DNA of 64,000 nucleotides from NCBI GenBank assembly GCA_016719535.1, contig JADJYX010000001.1:620001-684000 (forward strand). Direction: 5' to 3'. This document shows, piece after piece, positions 18,111 through 26,841 of this stretch (positions are counted from its first letter, which is position 1; the number at the start of each line of letters is the position of its first letter). A model generated the notes under the pieces. The model was not told where the DNA came from, searched no databases, and saw only the letters and a list, made by a program, of their open reading frames with translations. Made by a program: the position numbers and the translations under genes. This DNA comes from Rubrivivax sp. (GTDB taxonomy: Bacteria; Pseudomonadota; Gammaproteobacteria; Burkholderiales; Burkholderiaceae_C).

Positions 18111-20854
18111 ATGACGGCGCCGCCCACCCCGGTCGTGATCGGCGCGTCGTTTGCATACCTGCTGGCGCTGTTTGCGGTGGCGGCCTGGGCCGACCGGCGC
18201 GCCGCCGCCGGGCGCAGCGTGATCGGCAATGCCTGGGTCTATGCGCTGTCGATGGGGGTGTACTGCACCGCCTGGACCTATTTCGGCAGCGTCGGCCGCG
18301 CCGCCGCCACCGGCGTGTGGTTCCTGCCCATCTACCTGGGGCCGACGCTGGCGATGGTGCTGGCCTGGGTGGTGCTGCGCAAGATGATCCGCATCGCGCG
18401 CACCTGGCGCATCACGTCGATCGCCGACTTCATCGCCAGCCGCTACGGCAAGAGCCCGCTGCTGGCCGGGCTGGTGACGCTGATCGCGCTGGTCGGCGTG
18501 GTGCCTTATGTCGCGCTGCAGCTCAAGGCGGTGGCCAGCGGCTATGCGCTGATGACCGGCGGCGCCACCGTGGCCGCCCACGGCGCCTGGTGGTCGGACA
18601 CCACGCTCTACATCGCGCTGGCCCTCGCCGGCTTCACCATCGCCTTCGGCACCCGCCACCTCGACACCACCGAGCGCCACGAGGGCATGGTGGCGGCGAT
18701 CGCGGCCGAATCGGTGGTCAAGCTGCTGGCCTTCGTCGCGGTGGGCATCTTCGTCACCTGGGGCCTGTTCGACGGCCCCGCGGCGCTGATGCAGCGCGTG
18801 GCCGATACGCCCGAGGTGGCGCGGGTGCTGACGGGCGACGGCCGTCCCTTCGCCTACGACCAGTGGTTTGCGCTGCTGCTGCTGGCGATGCTGTCGGTGA
18901 TCTTCCTGCCGCGCCAGTTCCAGGTGATGGTGGTCGAGAATGTCGACGAGCGCCATGTCAGGCGTGCGGCCTGGGCCTTTCCGGCCTACCTGCTGGCGAT
19001 CAATGTCTTCGTGCTGCCGATCGCGCTCGGCGGGCTGCTCCACTTCGGCAGCGGGGCGCCGACCCCGAGACCTTCGTGCTCAGCCTGCCGCTGGATGCCG
19101 GGGCCGGCTGGCTGGCGCTGGTGGCCTTCATCGGCGGGCTGTCGGCGGCCACCGGCATGGTGATCGTGGAGGCGATCGCGGTCTCGACCATGGTCTGCAA
19201 CGACCTCGTGATGCCGCTGCTGCTGCGCCTGCGCCACATGAACCGGCAGGGCGACCTGACGCGCCTGCTGCTGGCCATCCGCCGCGCGGCCATCGTCGCC
19301 ATCCTGCTGCTGGGCTACCTCTACTACCACCTGGCGGGCGAGGCCTATGCGCTGGTCAGCATCGGCCTCATCAGCTTTGCCGCGGTGGCGCAGTTCGCGC
19401 CGGCGCTGCTGGGCGGCATGTACTGGAAGGGCGGCACGCGCGAAGGGGCGCTGGCCGGGCTGCTGGCCGGCTTCGCGCTGTGGATCCATACGCTGATGCT
19501 GCCGTCGATCGCCAAGTCGGGCTGGTGGCACACCGATTTCATCGAACAGGGGCCGTTCGGGCTGGCGCTGCTGCGGCCCGAGCAGCTGCTGGGCCTGGCC
19601 GGGCTGGACAACCTGACGCACTCGCTGTTCTGGAGCCTGCTGGCCAATGTCGGCCTGTACGTGGGGGTGTCGCTGCTGCGCCGTCCCTCGGCGGCCGAGA
19701 CCAGCCAGGCGCTGCTCTTCGTCGACGTCTTCGACCGCACCGCCACCGCGCGGCCGGTGTTCTGGCGCGGACGCGCCCGCGTCGACGACCTGCTGGCGCT
19801 GGCGGCACGCTTCCTCGGCGCGGCGCGTGCGCAGCGGCTGTTCGAAGACCATGCGCGCGAGCGCGGCGCGGCCAGCGTCGACCGCATCGAGCCCGACGCG
19901 CAGCTGGTGCAGTTCGTCGAGACGCAGCTGGCCGGCGCCATCGGCAGCGCATCGGCGCGCGTGATGGTGGCCTCGGTGGTGGAAGAAGAAGAGCTGGCGC
20001 TCGACGACGTGCTGCGCATCCTCGACGAAGCTTCGCAGCTGCGGCGTTATTCGCACGCGCTGGAACAGGCTACCGCCGACCTGCGCGCCGCCAACGAGCG
20101 GCTGGAAAGCCTGGACCGTCTGAAGGACGACTTCATGTCCAGCGTCACGCATGAGCTGCGCACGCCGCTGACCAGCATCCGCGCGCTGGCCGAGCTGATG
20201 GTCGACGACGCCGACATGCCGGTCGAGCAGCGCCAGCAGTTTCTGGGCATCGTGGTCGCCGAGACCGAGCGCCTGTCGCGCCTGGTCAACCAGGTGCTGG
20301 ACATGGCCAAGATCGAATCCGGCCATGGCGAATGGCACGACACCGAGGTCGACCTGATTGCCCTGCTGCGGCAGGCGGCGCAGACGGTGCACGAGCTGCT
20401 GCGCGAACGCGGTGCCGAGCTCGTGCTCGACCTGCCGCAGTCCGCGCCACCGCTGATGGCCGATGCCGACCGGCTGATGCAGGTGGTGCTGAACCTGCTG
20501 TCCAACGCGGCCAAATTCGTGCCCGCCGGGCGCGGCCGCATCGAGCTGCGGCTGCGCGTGGCGCCGGGCACACTGACCGTGGAGGTGCAGGACAACGGCC
20601 CCGGCGTGCCGGCGGCGCAGCGTGCGCTGATCTTCGAGAAGTTCCGCCAGGGCGGCGATGCCGCCAACCGGCCGCAGGGCACGGGGCTGGGGCTGCCGAT
20701 CAGCCGCCAGATCGTCGAGCACTTCGGCGGCCGCATGGAATTGCGGCCTGACACCGGTCAAGGTGCCTGTTTTGCCTTCACGCTACCTTGCCCTTCCAAC
20801 CCGGCGCCGACACCCCCGGGTGCGCCAACGGACGCCGCAGGAGACAACCGATGA
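18111..20854 (+). CDS. SLC5-domain sensor histidine kinase (CrbS-like), frameshifted
   Basis: Two adjoining frames make one protein of about 914 residues. Residues 1 to about 500 are a sodium:solute-symporter-like domain of many helices, then a STAC-type linker (AARFLGAARAQRLFEDHA), a dimerisation domain with the phospho-acceptor in SSVTHELRTPLTSI, and an ATPase domain with N, G1 and G2 boxes (NLLSNAAKF, DNGPGVP, GTGLGLPIS). The frame breaks near 19055-19065, around AGCGGGGCGCCG; adding one G to the G run restores GSGGADPETF and the rest is intact. CrbS-type kinases control acetate metabolism in Vibrio and Pseudomonas. The break may be a consensus error or a real lesion. Confidence 0.85.
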
Positions 20855-21234
20855 CGACACGCATCCTCATCGCCGACGACGAGCCCAACATCCTGATCTC
20901 GCTGGAATACCTGATGAAGCGCCAGGGCTACGAAGTCTTCGTCGCGCGCGACGGGCAGGAGGCGCTGGACCTGCTGCGCGCGCACCTGCCGCGGCTGGTG
21001 CTGCTGGATGTGATGATGCCGCGCAAGAGTGGCTTCGAGGTCTGCCAGGAACTGCGCGCCGACGAGGCCATCAAGGACACGCTGGTGCTGATGCTCACCG
21101 CCAAGGGCCGCGACACCGACGTCGCCAAGGGCCTGGGCGTGGGCGCCGACGCCTACATGACCAAACCCTTCTCGACCAAGGAGCTGGTGCAGAAGGTGGC
21201 CGACCTGCTGGCCGCGGGGCGCGCGGCGGCATGA
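20851..21234 (+). CDS. Single-domain response regulator (receiver only)
   Basis: A 127-residue CheY-like receiver. Acidic pocket residues lie in ILIADDEPNIL, the phospho-accepting Asp is in LVLLDVMMPRKSGFE, and the switch residues are in LTAKG and TKPFS. There is no output domain; the protein ends 16 residues after the last strand. It overlaps the sensor kinase by ATGA and is the likely phosphorylation partner. Without a DNA-binding domain it must act through another protein, possibly the pseudokinase-exonuclease encoded next. Confidence 0.9.
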   Translation: MTTRILIADDEPNILISLEYLMKRQGYEVFVARDGQEALDLLRAHLPRLVLLDVMMPRKSGFEVCQELRADEAIKDTLVLMLTAKGRDTDVAKGLGVGADAYMTKPFSTKELVQKVADLLAAGRAAA

Positions 21235-23423
21235 AGCGCGACCAACGGCTGTTGCTCACGATGGGCGTGGCCGCCGCCGGCGCGGCGGTGCTGCTGGGGG
21301 TCTTCGCGCTCGGCGGCGGCGCCCTGCTGTGGTCCACGCTGGCCGAAGCCGAACGCAGCCAGGCGATGGCCCTGCTGGGCGACCGCCTGGTGCTCTTCCT
21401 GCTGGCGGCGCTGGTGGCCATCGGCCTGGCGACCGCCGCGGCGCAGACCGTCTACCGGCGCTGGATCGCCGCGCCGGCGCGGCTGCTGGAACAGGCGCAG
21501 GTGCTGCTGGCCACCGACGTGCAGCGCGAGCTGTCGCTGCCCGGCGCGTCGGCCGATGTGCAGGCGCTGGCGCACACCGTCAACGAACTGGCGCGCCAGC
21601 GCGACCAGCTCAGGCGCGACATCGCCGCCGAGGTGGCGCAGGCCAGCCGCGGCATCGAACAGGAGCGCAACCGCCTGGCGGCGCTGATGAGCGAGCTCAG
21701 GCAGAGCGTGGTGGTGTGCAACCTCGATGGCCGCGTGCTGCTCTACAACAACCGCGCCCGCATGCAGTTCCGCGCGCTGTCCGATGCGCCCAGCCTGGCC
21801 GGCGGCGCCGAGCTGATCGGCCTCGGCCGCTCGATCTATGCCGTCTTCGAGCGCCGGCTGGTGGCGCATGCGCTGGAGAGCCTGCAAAGCCGCCTGCAGC
21901 GCGGCGTGCCCAGTCCGAGCGCGCAGTTCGTCACCACCACGCGCTCGGGCCAGTTGCTGCGCGCGCAGATGGCGCCGGTGCGCAGCGTGGCCGCCGGCGC
22001 CGATGCCGGCGCGGCGCCGATCAACGGTTTCGTGCTGATGCTGGACAACATCACGCGCGACTACGAGGCGGAAAGCGCGCGCGAACGGCTGCTGCACGGC
22101 CTGACCGAGGGCAGCCGCGGCTCGCTGGCCAACCTGCAGGCGGCGGCCGAGATGCTCGACGATGAAGCGCTGGAGCCCGCCATGCGCGAGCGCTTCCTCG
22201 CCGTCGTGCGCGACGAGGCGGCGGCGATGACGCGCCGCATCAACGACCTCGCGGCGCAGAGCGCCGAAGGCCTGGCCACGCGCTGGCCGCTGGAGGACAT
22301 GCTGGGCGCCGACCTGGTGCAGGCCGCGCAGCGCCGCATCGAGGCCGTGACCGGGCTGCGCACCGGCAGCGACGAGGTCGACCCCGCGCTGTGGCTCAAG
22401 CTCGACAGCTTCTCGCTGCTGCAGGCGCTGGCCTACCTGGCGCTGCGGCTGCGCGACGAATTCGAGGTCGCGGCCGTGACGCTGCGGCTGACCGCCGCCG
22501 AGCATCAGCGCGCGCGGCTGGACCTGGTGTGGTCCGGCCAGGCGATGAGCACCGAGACCGTGATGGCCTGGGAGATGGACCCGATCTCGACCGGGTCCGA
22601 CACCAGCTCGCTGACGGTGCGCGACGTCGTGCAGCGCCATGGCGGCGAGTTCTGGTTCGAGCGCGAGCGCACGCGCCACCAGGCCTTGTTCCGCTTCCTG
22701 CTGCCGCTGGTGACCATGGCGGCGGCCGATGCGCAGACCGATGCCTTCGTGCACAGCGACAGCCGTCCCGAGTACTACGACTTCGACCTCTTCGCCGGCG
22801 GCGAGAGCCAGCATGGGCTCGACGAGCGGCGCCTGGTCGATCTGGCCTATACCGTCTTCGACACCGAGACCACCGGGCTCGACCCCGCCGGCGGCGACCG
22901 CATCATCCAGATCGGCGCCACGCGGCTGGTCAACGGCAAGCTGCTCAAGGGCGAGAGCTTCGACCAGCTCGTCGACCCCGGGCGCAGCATCCCCGAAGCG
23001 GGCATTCCCATCCACGGCATCACGCCCGAGATGGTGGCCGGCAAGCCGCCGATCGAGCAGGTGCTGCCGGCCTTCCACGCCTATGCGCAGGACACCGTGC
23101 TGGTGGCGCACAACGCCGCCTTCGACATGCGCTTCCTGCAGCTGGCGGAAGGCTGCACCGGCGTGCGCTTCGAACAGCCGGTGCTGGATACGCTGCTGCT
23201 GTCGGCGGTGGTGCACCCGAACCAGGAATCGCACCGGCTGGAAGCGATTGCCGAGCGCTTCAACGTCACCGTCATCGGCCGCCACACGGCGCTGGGCGAC
23301 GCCATGGTCACCGCCGAAGTCTTCCAGAAGCTGATTCCGCTGCTGGCCGAGCGCGGCATCCACACGCTGGCGCAGGCGCGCGAGGCGGCGCAGAAGACGT
23401 ATTACGCGCGGCTCAGATACTGA
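21231..23423 (+). CDS. Membrane sensor pseudokinase fused to a DEDDh 3'-5' exonuclease domain
   Basis: A 730-residue protein with two N-terminal transmembrane helices (about 9-33 and 50-72), a HAMP-like linker, a PAS-like domain (about 150-280) and a degraded histidine-kinase core. The H-box reads LTEGSRGSLANLQAAAEML, so the histidine is replaced by Glu293, and the N box lacks its asparagines. Residues about 535-710 are a DnaQ-type exonuclease with VFDTETTGLDP (Asp544, Glu546), VAHNAAFDMRFL and HTALGDAMVTAEVF, a complete DEDDh set. The protein thus seems to couple membrane sensing to a nuclease. It overlaps the receiver gene by ATGA and closes the operon. Confidence 0.85.
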   Translation: MKRDQRLLLTMGVAAAGAAVLLGVFALGGGALLWSTLAEAERSQAMALLGDRLVLFLLAALVAIGLATAAAQTVYRRWIAAPARLLEQAQVLLATDVQRELSLPGASADVQALAHTVNELARQRDQLRRDIAAEVAQASRGIEQERNRLAALMSELRQSVVVCNLDGRVLLYNNRARMQFRALSDAPSLAGGAELIGLGRSIYAVFERRLVAHALESLQSRLQRGVPSPSAQFVTTTRSGQLLRAQMAPVRSVAAGADAGAAPINGFVLMLDNITRDYEAESARERLLHGLTEGSRGSLANLQAAAEMLDDEALEPAMRERFLAVVRDEAAAMTRRINDLAAQSAEGLATRWPLEDMLGADLVQAAQRRIEAVTGLRTGSDEVDPALWLKLDSFSLLQALAYLALRLRDEFEVAAVTLRLTAAEHQRARLDLVWSGQAMSTETVMAWEMDPISTGSDTSSLTVRDVVQRHGGEFWFERERTRHQALFRFLLPLVTMAAADAQTDAFVHSDSRPEYYDFDLFAGGESQHGLDERRLVDLAYTVFDTETTGLDPAGGDRIIQIGATRLVNGKLLKGESFDQLVDPGRSIPEAGIPIHGITPEMVAGKPPIEQVLPAFHAYAQDTVLVAHNAAFDMRFLQLAEGCTGVRFEQPVLDTLLLSAVVHPNQESHRLEAIAERFNVTVIGRHTALGDAMVTAEVFQKLIPLLAERGIHTLAQAREAAQKTYYARLRY

Positions 23424-23432
23424 GCATCCCCA

Positions 23433-23458
23433 GGGCCGGGCTGCGCCCAGCCCGGCCC
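23433..23458 (+). terminator. Strong GC hairpin after the exonuclease gene
   Basis: GGGCCGGGCTG (23433-23443) pairs with CAGCCCGGCCC (23448-23458), an 11-base stem with a 4-base loop, 9 bases after the stop. No T run follows, so it may be a rho-dependent end or an mRNA-stabilising hairpin. The remaining bases to 23614 show no convincing gene. Confidence 0.5.
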
Positions 23459-23614
23459 GGCATGCGCAATGCCGGCCGGTGTCGGTCGACCGCTGCCGCA
23501 GTCCGTCCTGCAGCGGCCGCCGTTCGTCGCAAGGCACTCGCGGCGGCGGACGCGGGCGTCGAAGATGCCGGCCATCGACAGACCCCAGTCCCCTGTCGTG
23601 AACAGGAGCCCCGC

Positions 23615-23761
23615 GTGAAGACCCCCATGTTCGAACGTGCCGCCGCATTCGCCCTGGCCGTCGTCGTGTCCTTCGGCCTGCTGGCCGGCATCGACCACCT
23701 GGCCGCGCGCGAGGCCGTCTCGCCGGTATGGGCCTGCGCGGTCGGCGGCGGGCGGGCGTGA
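23615..23761 (+). CDS. Small single-helix membrane/exported protein
   Basis: A 48-residue protein from GTG 23615 (AGGAGC upstream); an internal ATG at 23627 is an alternative start. It has one hydrophobic helix, FALAVVVSFGLLAGIDHLAA, then a short tail. The GIDHLA end of the helix closely resembles the GIHQLA of the 60-residue protein at 32604-32786, suggesting a small paralogous family. Function is unknown. Its reality rests on the ribosome-binding site, the helix and the paralogue. Confidence 0.5.
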   Translation: MKTPMFERAAAFALAVVVSFGLLAGIDHLAAREAVSPVWACAVGGGRA

Positions 23762-23884
23762 GGCCGGCTGCGACACCGCATCCCACGGCCGACGCTGCAA
23801 AGGGTCTGTCGAACTTCCTTACATTTGCTGCCTTCGATCGCTGGTAGTCACAGCAAGTGCTTGAATTCGCAAACGAAATTCGAC

Positions 23885-23900
23885 GGGCATCGAACTTGCT
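23885..23900 (+). promoter_or_regulatory. Candidate sigma-54 (-24/-12) promoter
   Basis: GGGCATCGAACTTGCT matches the sigma-54 consensus TGGCAC-N5-TTGCW at GGCA and TTGC with exact spacing. It would place the transcript start near 23910, about 48 bases before the GTG of the vWA/PEP-CTERM gene. An imperfect inverted repeat (GAATTCG/CGAAATTC) lies at 23863-23881. PEP-CTERM genes in several betaproteobacteria are under sigma-54 and PrsR control. Confidence 0.55.
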
Positions 23901-23957
23901 AAGTAAGTGAGCCGGCGCCGTCGCGCCGTTTGTCGTTTACGGGAAGGAGTGTCTATC

Positions 23958-24800
23958 GTGTTTAAGCGAATCACCGCCGCATTGGCGGCAACCGCGGCGC
24001 TGCTGGGGCTTGGGTCCGCCGCCCACGCGGCGCCGGTCATCAGCACCGACATCATCATGATCGTCGACGAGTCGGGGTCGATGGGTACGGTGCAGGCGAA
24101 CCTGCGCAACAACATCGGTCTCTTCGCGTCGATCCTGGCTGCGGGCGGCATCGATGCCCGCTTCGGGCTGGTCGGCTATGGCAGCGGCGCCCAGGCGAAC
24201 GCGCCAGGCCCTCGCCGTGTGACTGACCTGACCACCGCGGCCGGCTTTGCCGCCGCGGCGCAGGGCCTGGTGGCCAGTGGAGGGACCGAGCCGGGTTACG
24301 CCTCGATTGCCTTCGCGATGAACGAGCTCGACAACCAGAACCCGCTGTTTTCCTTCCGTCCGAATGCGGTGATGAACATCATCCTGTTCACCGACGAGCC
24401 TTCGAATGGCGACGGCTCCTCGGCGGCTGGAAGGGTCGGCGGCGCTGTCGTGACCGAAGCGATCGTCGACGGGCTGCTGACCGACAACCAGGCGCTGTTC
24501 AATGCCGTGCTCAGCGGATCCAGCACGATCAACTCGTTCGGTGATCTGGCCACTGACCACAGCGGGCAGGTGTTCAATCTGAACAGCTTGAACACGGCCG
24601 ACCAGTCAGTGGTTCAGGCGTTTGTCACGACCTTCGCGGAGGCCAAGCTGCAGGAGACGATCGACTTCTGCACGGCCAATCCCACGGCACCGCAGTGCCA
24701 GGGCGGCGCGGTACCCCTGCCTGGCACGCTGCTGCTGGCCGGGCTTGGCCTGTTCGCATTGACGCCGATGCGCCGTCGCGTGACCCTGTCGGCGGCCTGA
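23958..24800 (+). CDS. Secreted von Willebrand factor A protein with PEP-CTERM-like sorting signal
   Basis: A 280-residue exported protein: signal peptide 1 to about 24 (cleavage near AAHA/A), a vWA domain beginning IIMIVDESGSMG with an intact MIDAS DXSXS (Asp37, Ser39, Ser41), and at residues 252-280 a C-terminal tripartite tail, VPLPGTLLLAGLGLFAL then MRRR. That tail (short Pro motif, hydrophobic helix, basic end) is a PEP-CTERM-type signal used by exosortase systems, in the common VPLPGT variant. It starts with GTG, with GGAAGGAG ideally placed. No exosortase gene is in the window, so sorting would depend on genes elsewhere. Confidence 0.78.
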   Translation: MFKRITAALAATAALLGLGSAAHAAPVISTDIIMIVDESGSMGTVQANLRNNIGLFASILAAGGIDARFGLVGYGSGAQANAPGPRRVTDLTTAAGFAAAAQGLVASGGTEPGYASIAFAMNELDNQNPLFSFRPNAVMNIILFTDEPSNGDGSSAAGRVGGAVVTEAIVDGLLTDNQALFNAVLSGSSTINSFGDLATDHSGQVFNLNSLNTADQSVVQAFVTTFAEAKLQETIDFCTANPTAPQCQGGAVPLPGTLLLAGLGLFALTPMRRRVTLSAA

Positions 24801-24817
24801 TCGGTCGATTCTTGCCT

Positions 24818-24872
24818 GCGCGTCCGACGACGCGCCATGCGGCGGCCCGGTCGATTCGATCGCGGCCGCCGC
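24818..24872. terminator. Paired hairpins between convergent genes, likely bidirectional terminator
   Basis: GCGCGTC/GACGCGC (24818-24835) and GCGGCGGCC/GGCCGCCGC (24839-24872) lie in the 78-base gap between the ends of the vWA gene and the solute-binding protein gene. Neither has a long T run, although TCTTTC follows the second on the plus strand. Confidence 0.45.
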
Positions 24873-24878
24873 GGTCTT

Positions 24879-26681
24879 TCAGGGGGGCGCATCCGGGTCC
24901 GGCGCCACGTCCACATATTTCCAGTGGTCGCGCATGAACGGGTGCCGCCAGTAGGCGAGCGTCCAGGGCTGCACGAGGTCGAGCCGCTCGGTGTGCAGGT
25001 GCACCTTGTAGGGCATGTAGGCGACCAGCAGGTTCTTGGCCTGGCGCATGACGGCGTCGCGCTCGGGGCCGTCGGGCAGCTGGCGCTGGCGTTCGAACAG
25101 GCGGTCGAAGGCCGGCAGCGCGAAGCGCGGGTCGTTGGCTTCGCCCGCATGGGGCCCATAGCCCAGCCCGAGGAAGAAGCCGCCGTCGGGTGAGCCGGCG
25201 CTCCACGAATAGCCCCACATCATCAGCGTGCCGGCGCGGCTCTTCTTCAGCAGCTCGGGCCAGGTCGAGATGTCGAAGTCCATGCGCAGGCCCACCGCGT
25301 CCATGCTGCGCTTCCAGATCTCGTTGCGGCGGCGGTCGATCTGCGCCGCCGTCGAGGCCATCGTCAGCACCAGGGGCCGGCCGTCGGGCTGCTCGCGCCA
25401 GCCGTCGCGATCGCGGTCGACATAGCCGTAGAGGTCGAGCAGTGCGCGCGCGCGTGCCGGGTCGTGATCGCTCATCTCGCTCTTGTAGGCCGGGTCGTAG
25501 CCGCTGGTGAAGGGTGCGACCACGCTCTGCGCGGGCACGCCCTGGCCGCCGAAGACGTTGCTGCGCAGCGCCGGGCCGTCGAAGGCCAGCGCGATGGCGC
25601 GGCGCAGCGCCACCTTGTCGGGCGTATAGCCGCCCACCAGCGGGTGCTGCATGAAGAAGAAGTTCATCACCATGTCGGGCCGCACCTGGCGCTGCAGCGT
25701 GATGCCGCGCCGCGCCAGGAAGGGTGCGATCTGCCCGCCCGGGGCGGCCAGCGTGCGGAAGGCGGCCGGCACCTCCAGCGCGTGGTGGCTGCCGTCCAGG
25801 AACGACAGCCAGCGCGGCTGCCCTTCCTCGACGACGTCGAACACCAGCTCGTCGACCAGCGGCAGGGTGCGGCCGGCCAGGTGCGCGGCGGCGGCACGTG
25901 CCTCGGGGGTGTCGGCGGGCGTGCCCGTGTACTGCAACGGGCGGCAGCCGGGCTGACGTTCGAGCACGATGCGCGAGCCGCGCCGCCACTGGCGCAGGCG
26001 AAAGGGGCCGGTGCCCACCGGATGGGCGCCGATGTCGTCGCCGTAGTGCTCGACCACCTCGCGCGCCACCGCCCCCATCACCACGGCATCGGCAAAGACA
26101 TGGACGAAGCGCGGGTCGGCCACGCCGAGCGTGATGCGCAGGGTGTGGCGGTCGGGCGCGCGCACGCCTTCGACCTCGCGGTCGTAGTCGAAGGGGCGGC
26201 GCGTCTTCAGGGCCTGCGCGCGCAATTCGCCCAGGCCCGGCAGCTTCAGCGATTCGTAGACATAGAGGTCGGACGAATTCCAGCGCGGGTCGAAGAAGCG
26301 CTTGATCGCATAGACGTAGTCCGCCGCCACCAGCTCGCGCGGGCGCCCGCCGAAGGCCGGGTCGTCGGCGAAGAAGATGCCCGGCCGGATGCGCAGCGTG
26401 AAGACCCGGCCGTCGGCCGACACCTCGGGCAGGGCCTGCGCGGTGCAGGGCAGCAAGGCCGCCGGGCGCGCCAGGTAGTCGTATTGCAGCGGTGACTCGA
26501 GGATGTGCGACAGCAGCATCGCGGTATTGCTGTCGCTGTTGGTCTGCACCGGGTCGAGCGTGGTCTCGGGTGAGGCCAGCGCCAGGCGCAGCACCTTGCG
26601 CGCCGCGGCCGCCGCCGGCCGCGCGATCCACGGCGTGGCCAGGGTGGCGGGCAGGGCCTGCAGCAGCGGGCGGCGTTGCAT
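24879..26681 (-). CDS. Periplasmic solute-binding protein, peptide/dipeptide type (SBP_bac_5)
   Basis: A 600-residue family 5 extracellular solute-binding protein. It has a signal-like N-terminus (MQRRPLLQALPATLATPWIA, cleavage after the alanine run), then TTLDPVQTNSDSNTAMLLSH, YVYAIKRFFDPRW, HPVGTGPFRLRQW and GYSWSAGSPDGG, landmarks of the DppA/OppA fold. These proteins deliver oligopeptides or similar ligands to an ABC permease. No permease or ATPase genes are adjacent, so it is an orphan receptor in this window. It diverges from the MFS gene across a 160-base gap in which no other gene is seen. Confidence 0.85.
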   Translation of the reverse strand: MQRRPLLQALPATLATPWIARPAAAAARKVLRLALASPETTLDPVQTNSDSNTAMLLSHILESPLQYDYLARPAALLPCTAQALPEVSADGRVFTLRIRPGIFFADDPAFGGRPRELVAADYVYAIKRFFDPRWNSSDLYVYESLKLPGLGELRAQALKTRRPFDYDREVEGVRAPDRHTLRITLGVADPRFVHVFADAVVMGAVAREVVEHYGDDIGAHPVGTGPFRLRQWRRGSRIVLERQPGCRPLQYTGTPADTPEARAAAAHLAGRTLPLVDELVFDVVEEGQPRWLSFLDGSHHALEVPAAFRTLAAPGGQIAPFLARRGITLQRQVRPDMVMNFFFMQHPLVGGYTPDKVALRRAIALAFDGPALRSNVFGGQGVPAQSVVAPFTSGYDPAYKSEMSDHDPARARALLDLYGYVDRDRDGWREQPDGRPLVLTMASTAAQIDRRRNEIWKRSMDAVGLRMDFDISTWPELLKKSRAGTLMMWGYSWSAGSPDGGFFLGLGYGPHAGEANDPRFALPAFDRLFERQRQLPDGPERDAVMRQAKNLLVAYMPYKVHLHTERLDLVQPWTLAYWRHPFMRDHWKYVDVAPDPDAPP

Positions 26682-26841
26682 CGGTCGGCGGGCCAGGGTG
26701 TGACGGGATGCCGATGCTGCCCGATGTCGCCGGGGTTGTCAGAGCCGGGTCAGTGCCAGCGGCGAAGCTGCCGGGCTGCTGATCGGGCACGGCCCGGCTG
26801 CCGCCACGCGCACGCCGCCCGCCCCGGGGAGACCGCCTTTC

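Noticed and set aside
19050..19070. Programmed ribosomal frameshift in the SLC5 kinase
   Set aside because: A -1 shift would restore the frame, but there is no canonical X-XXY-YYZ slippery heptamer or obvious pseudoknot; a lost G in a G run is simpler.
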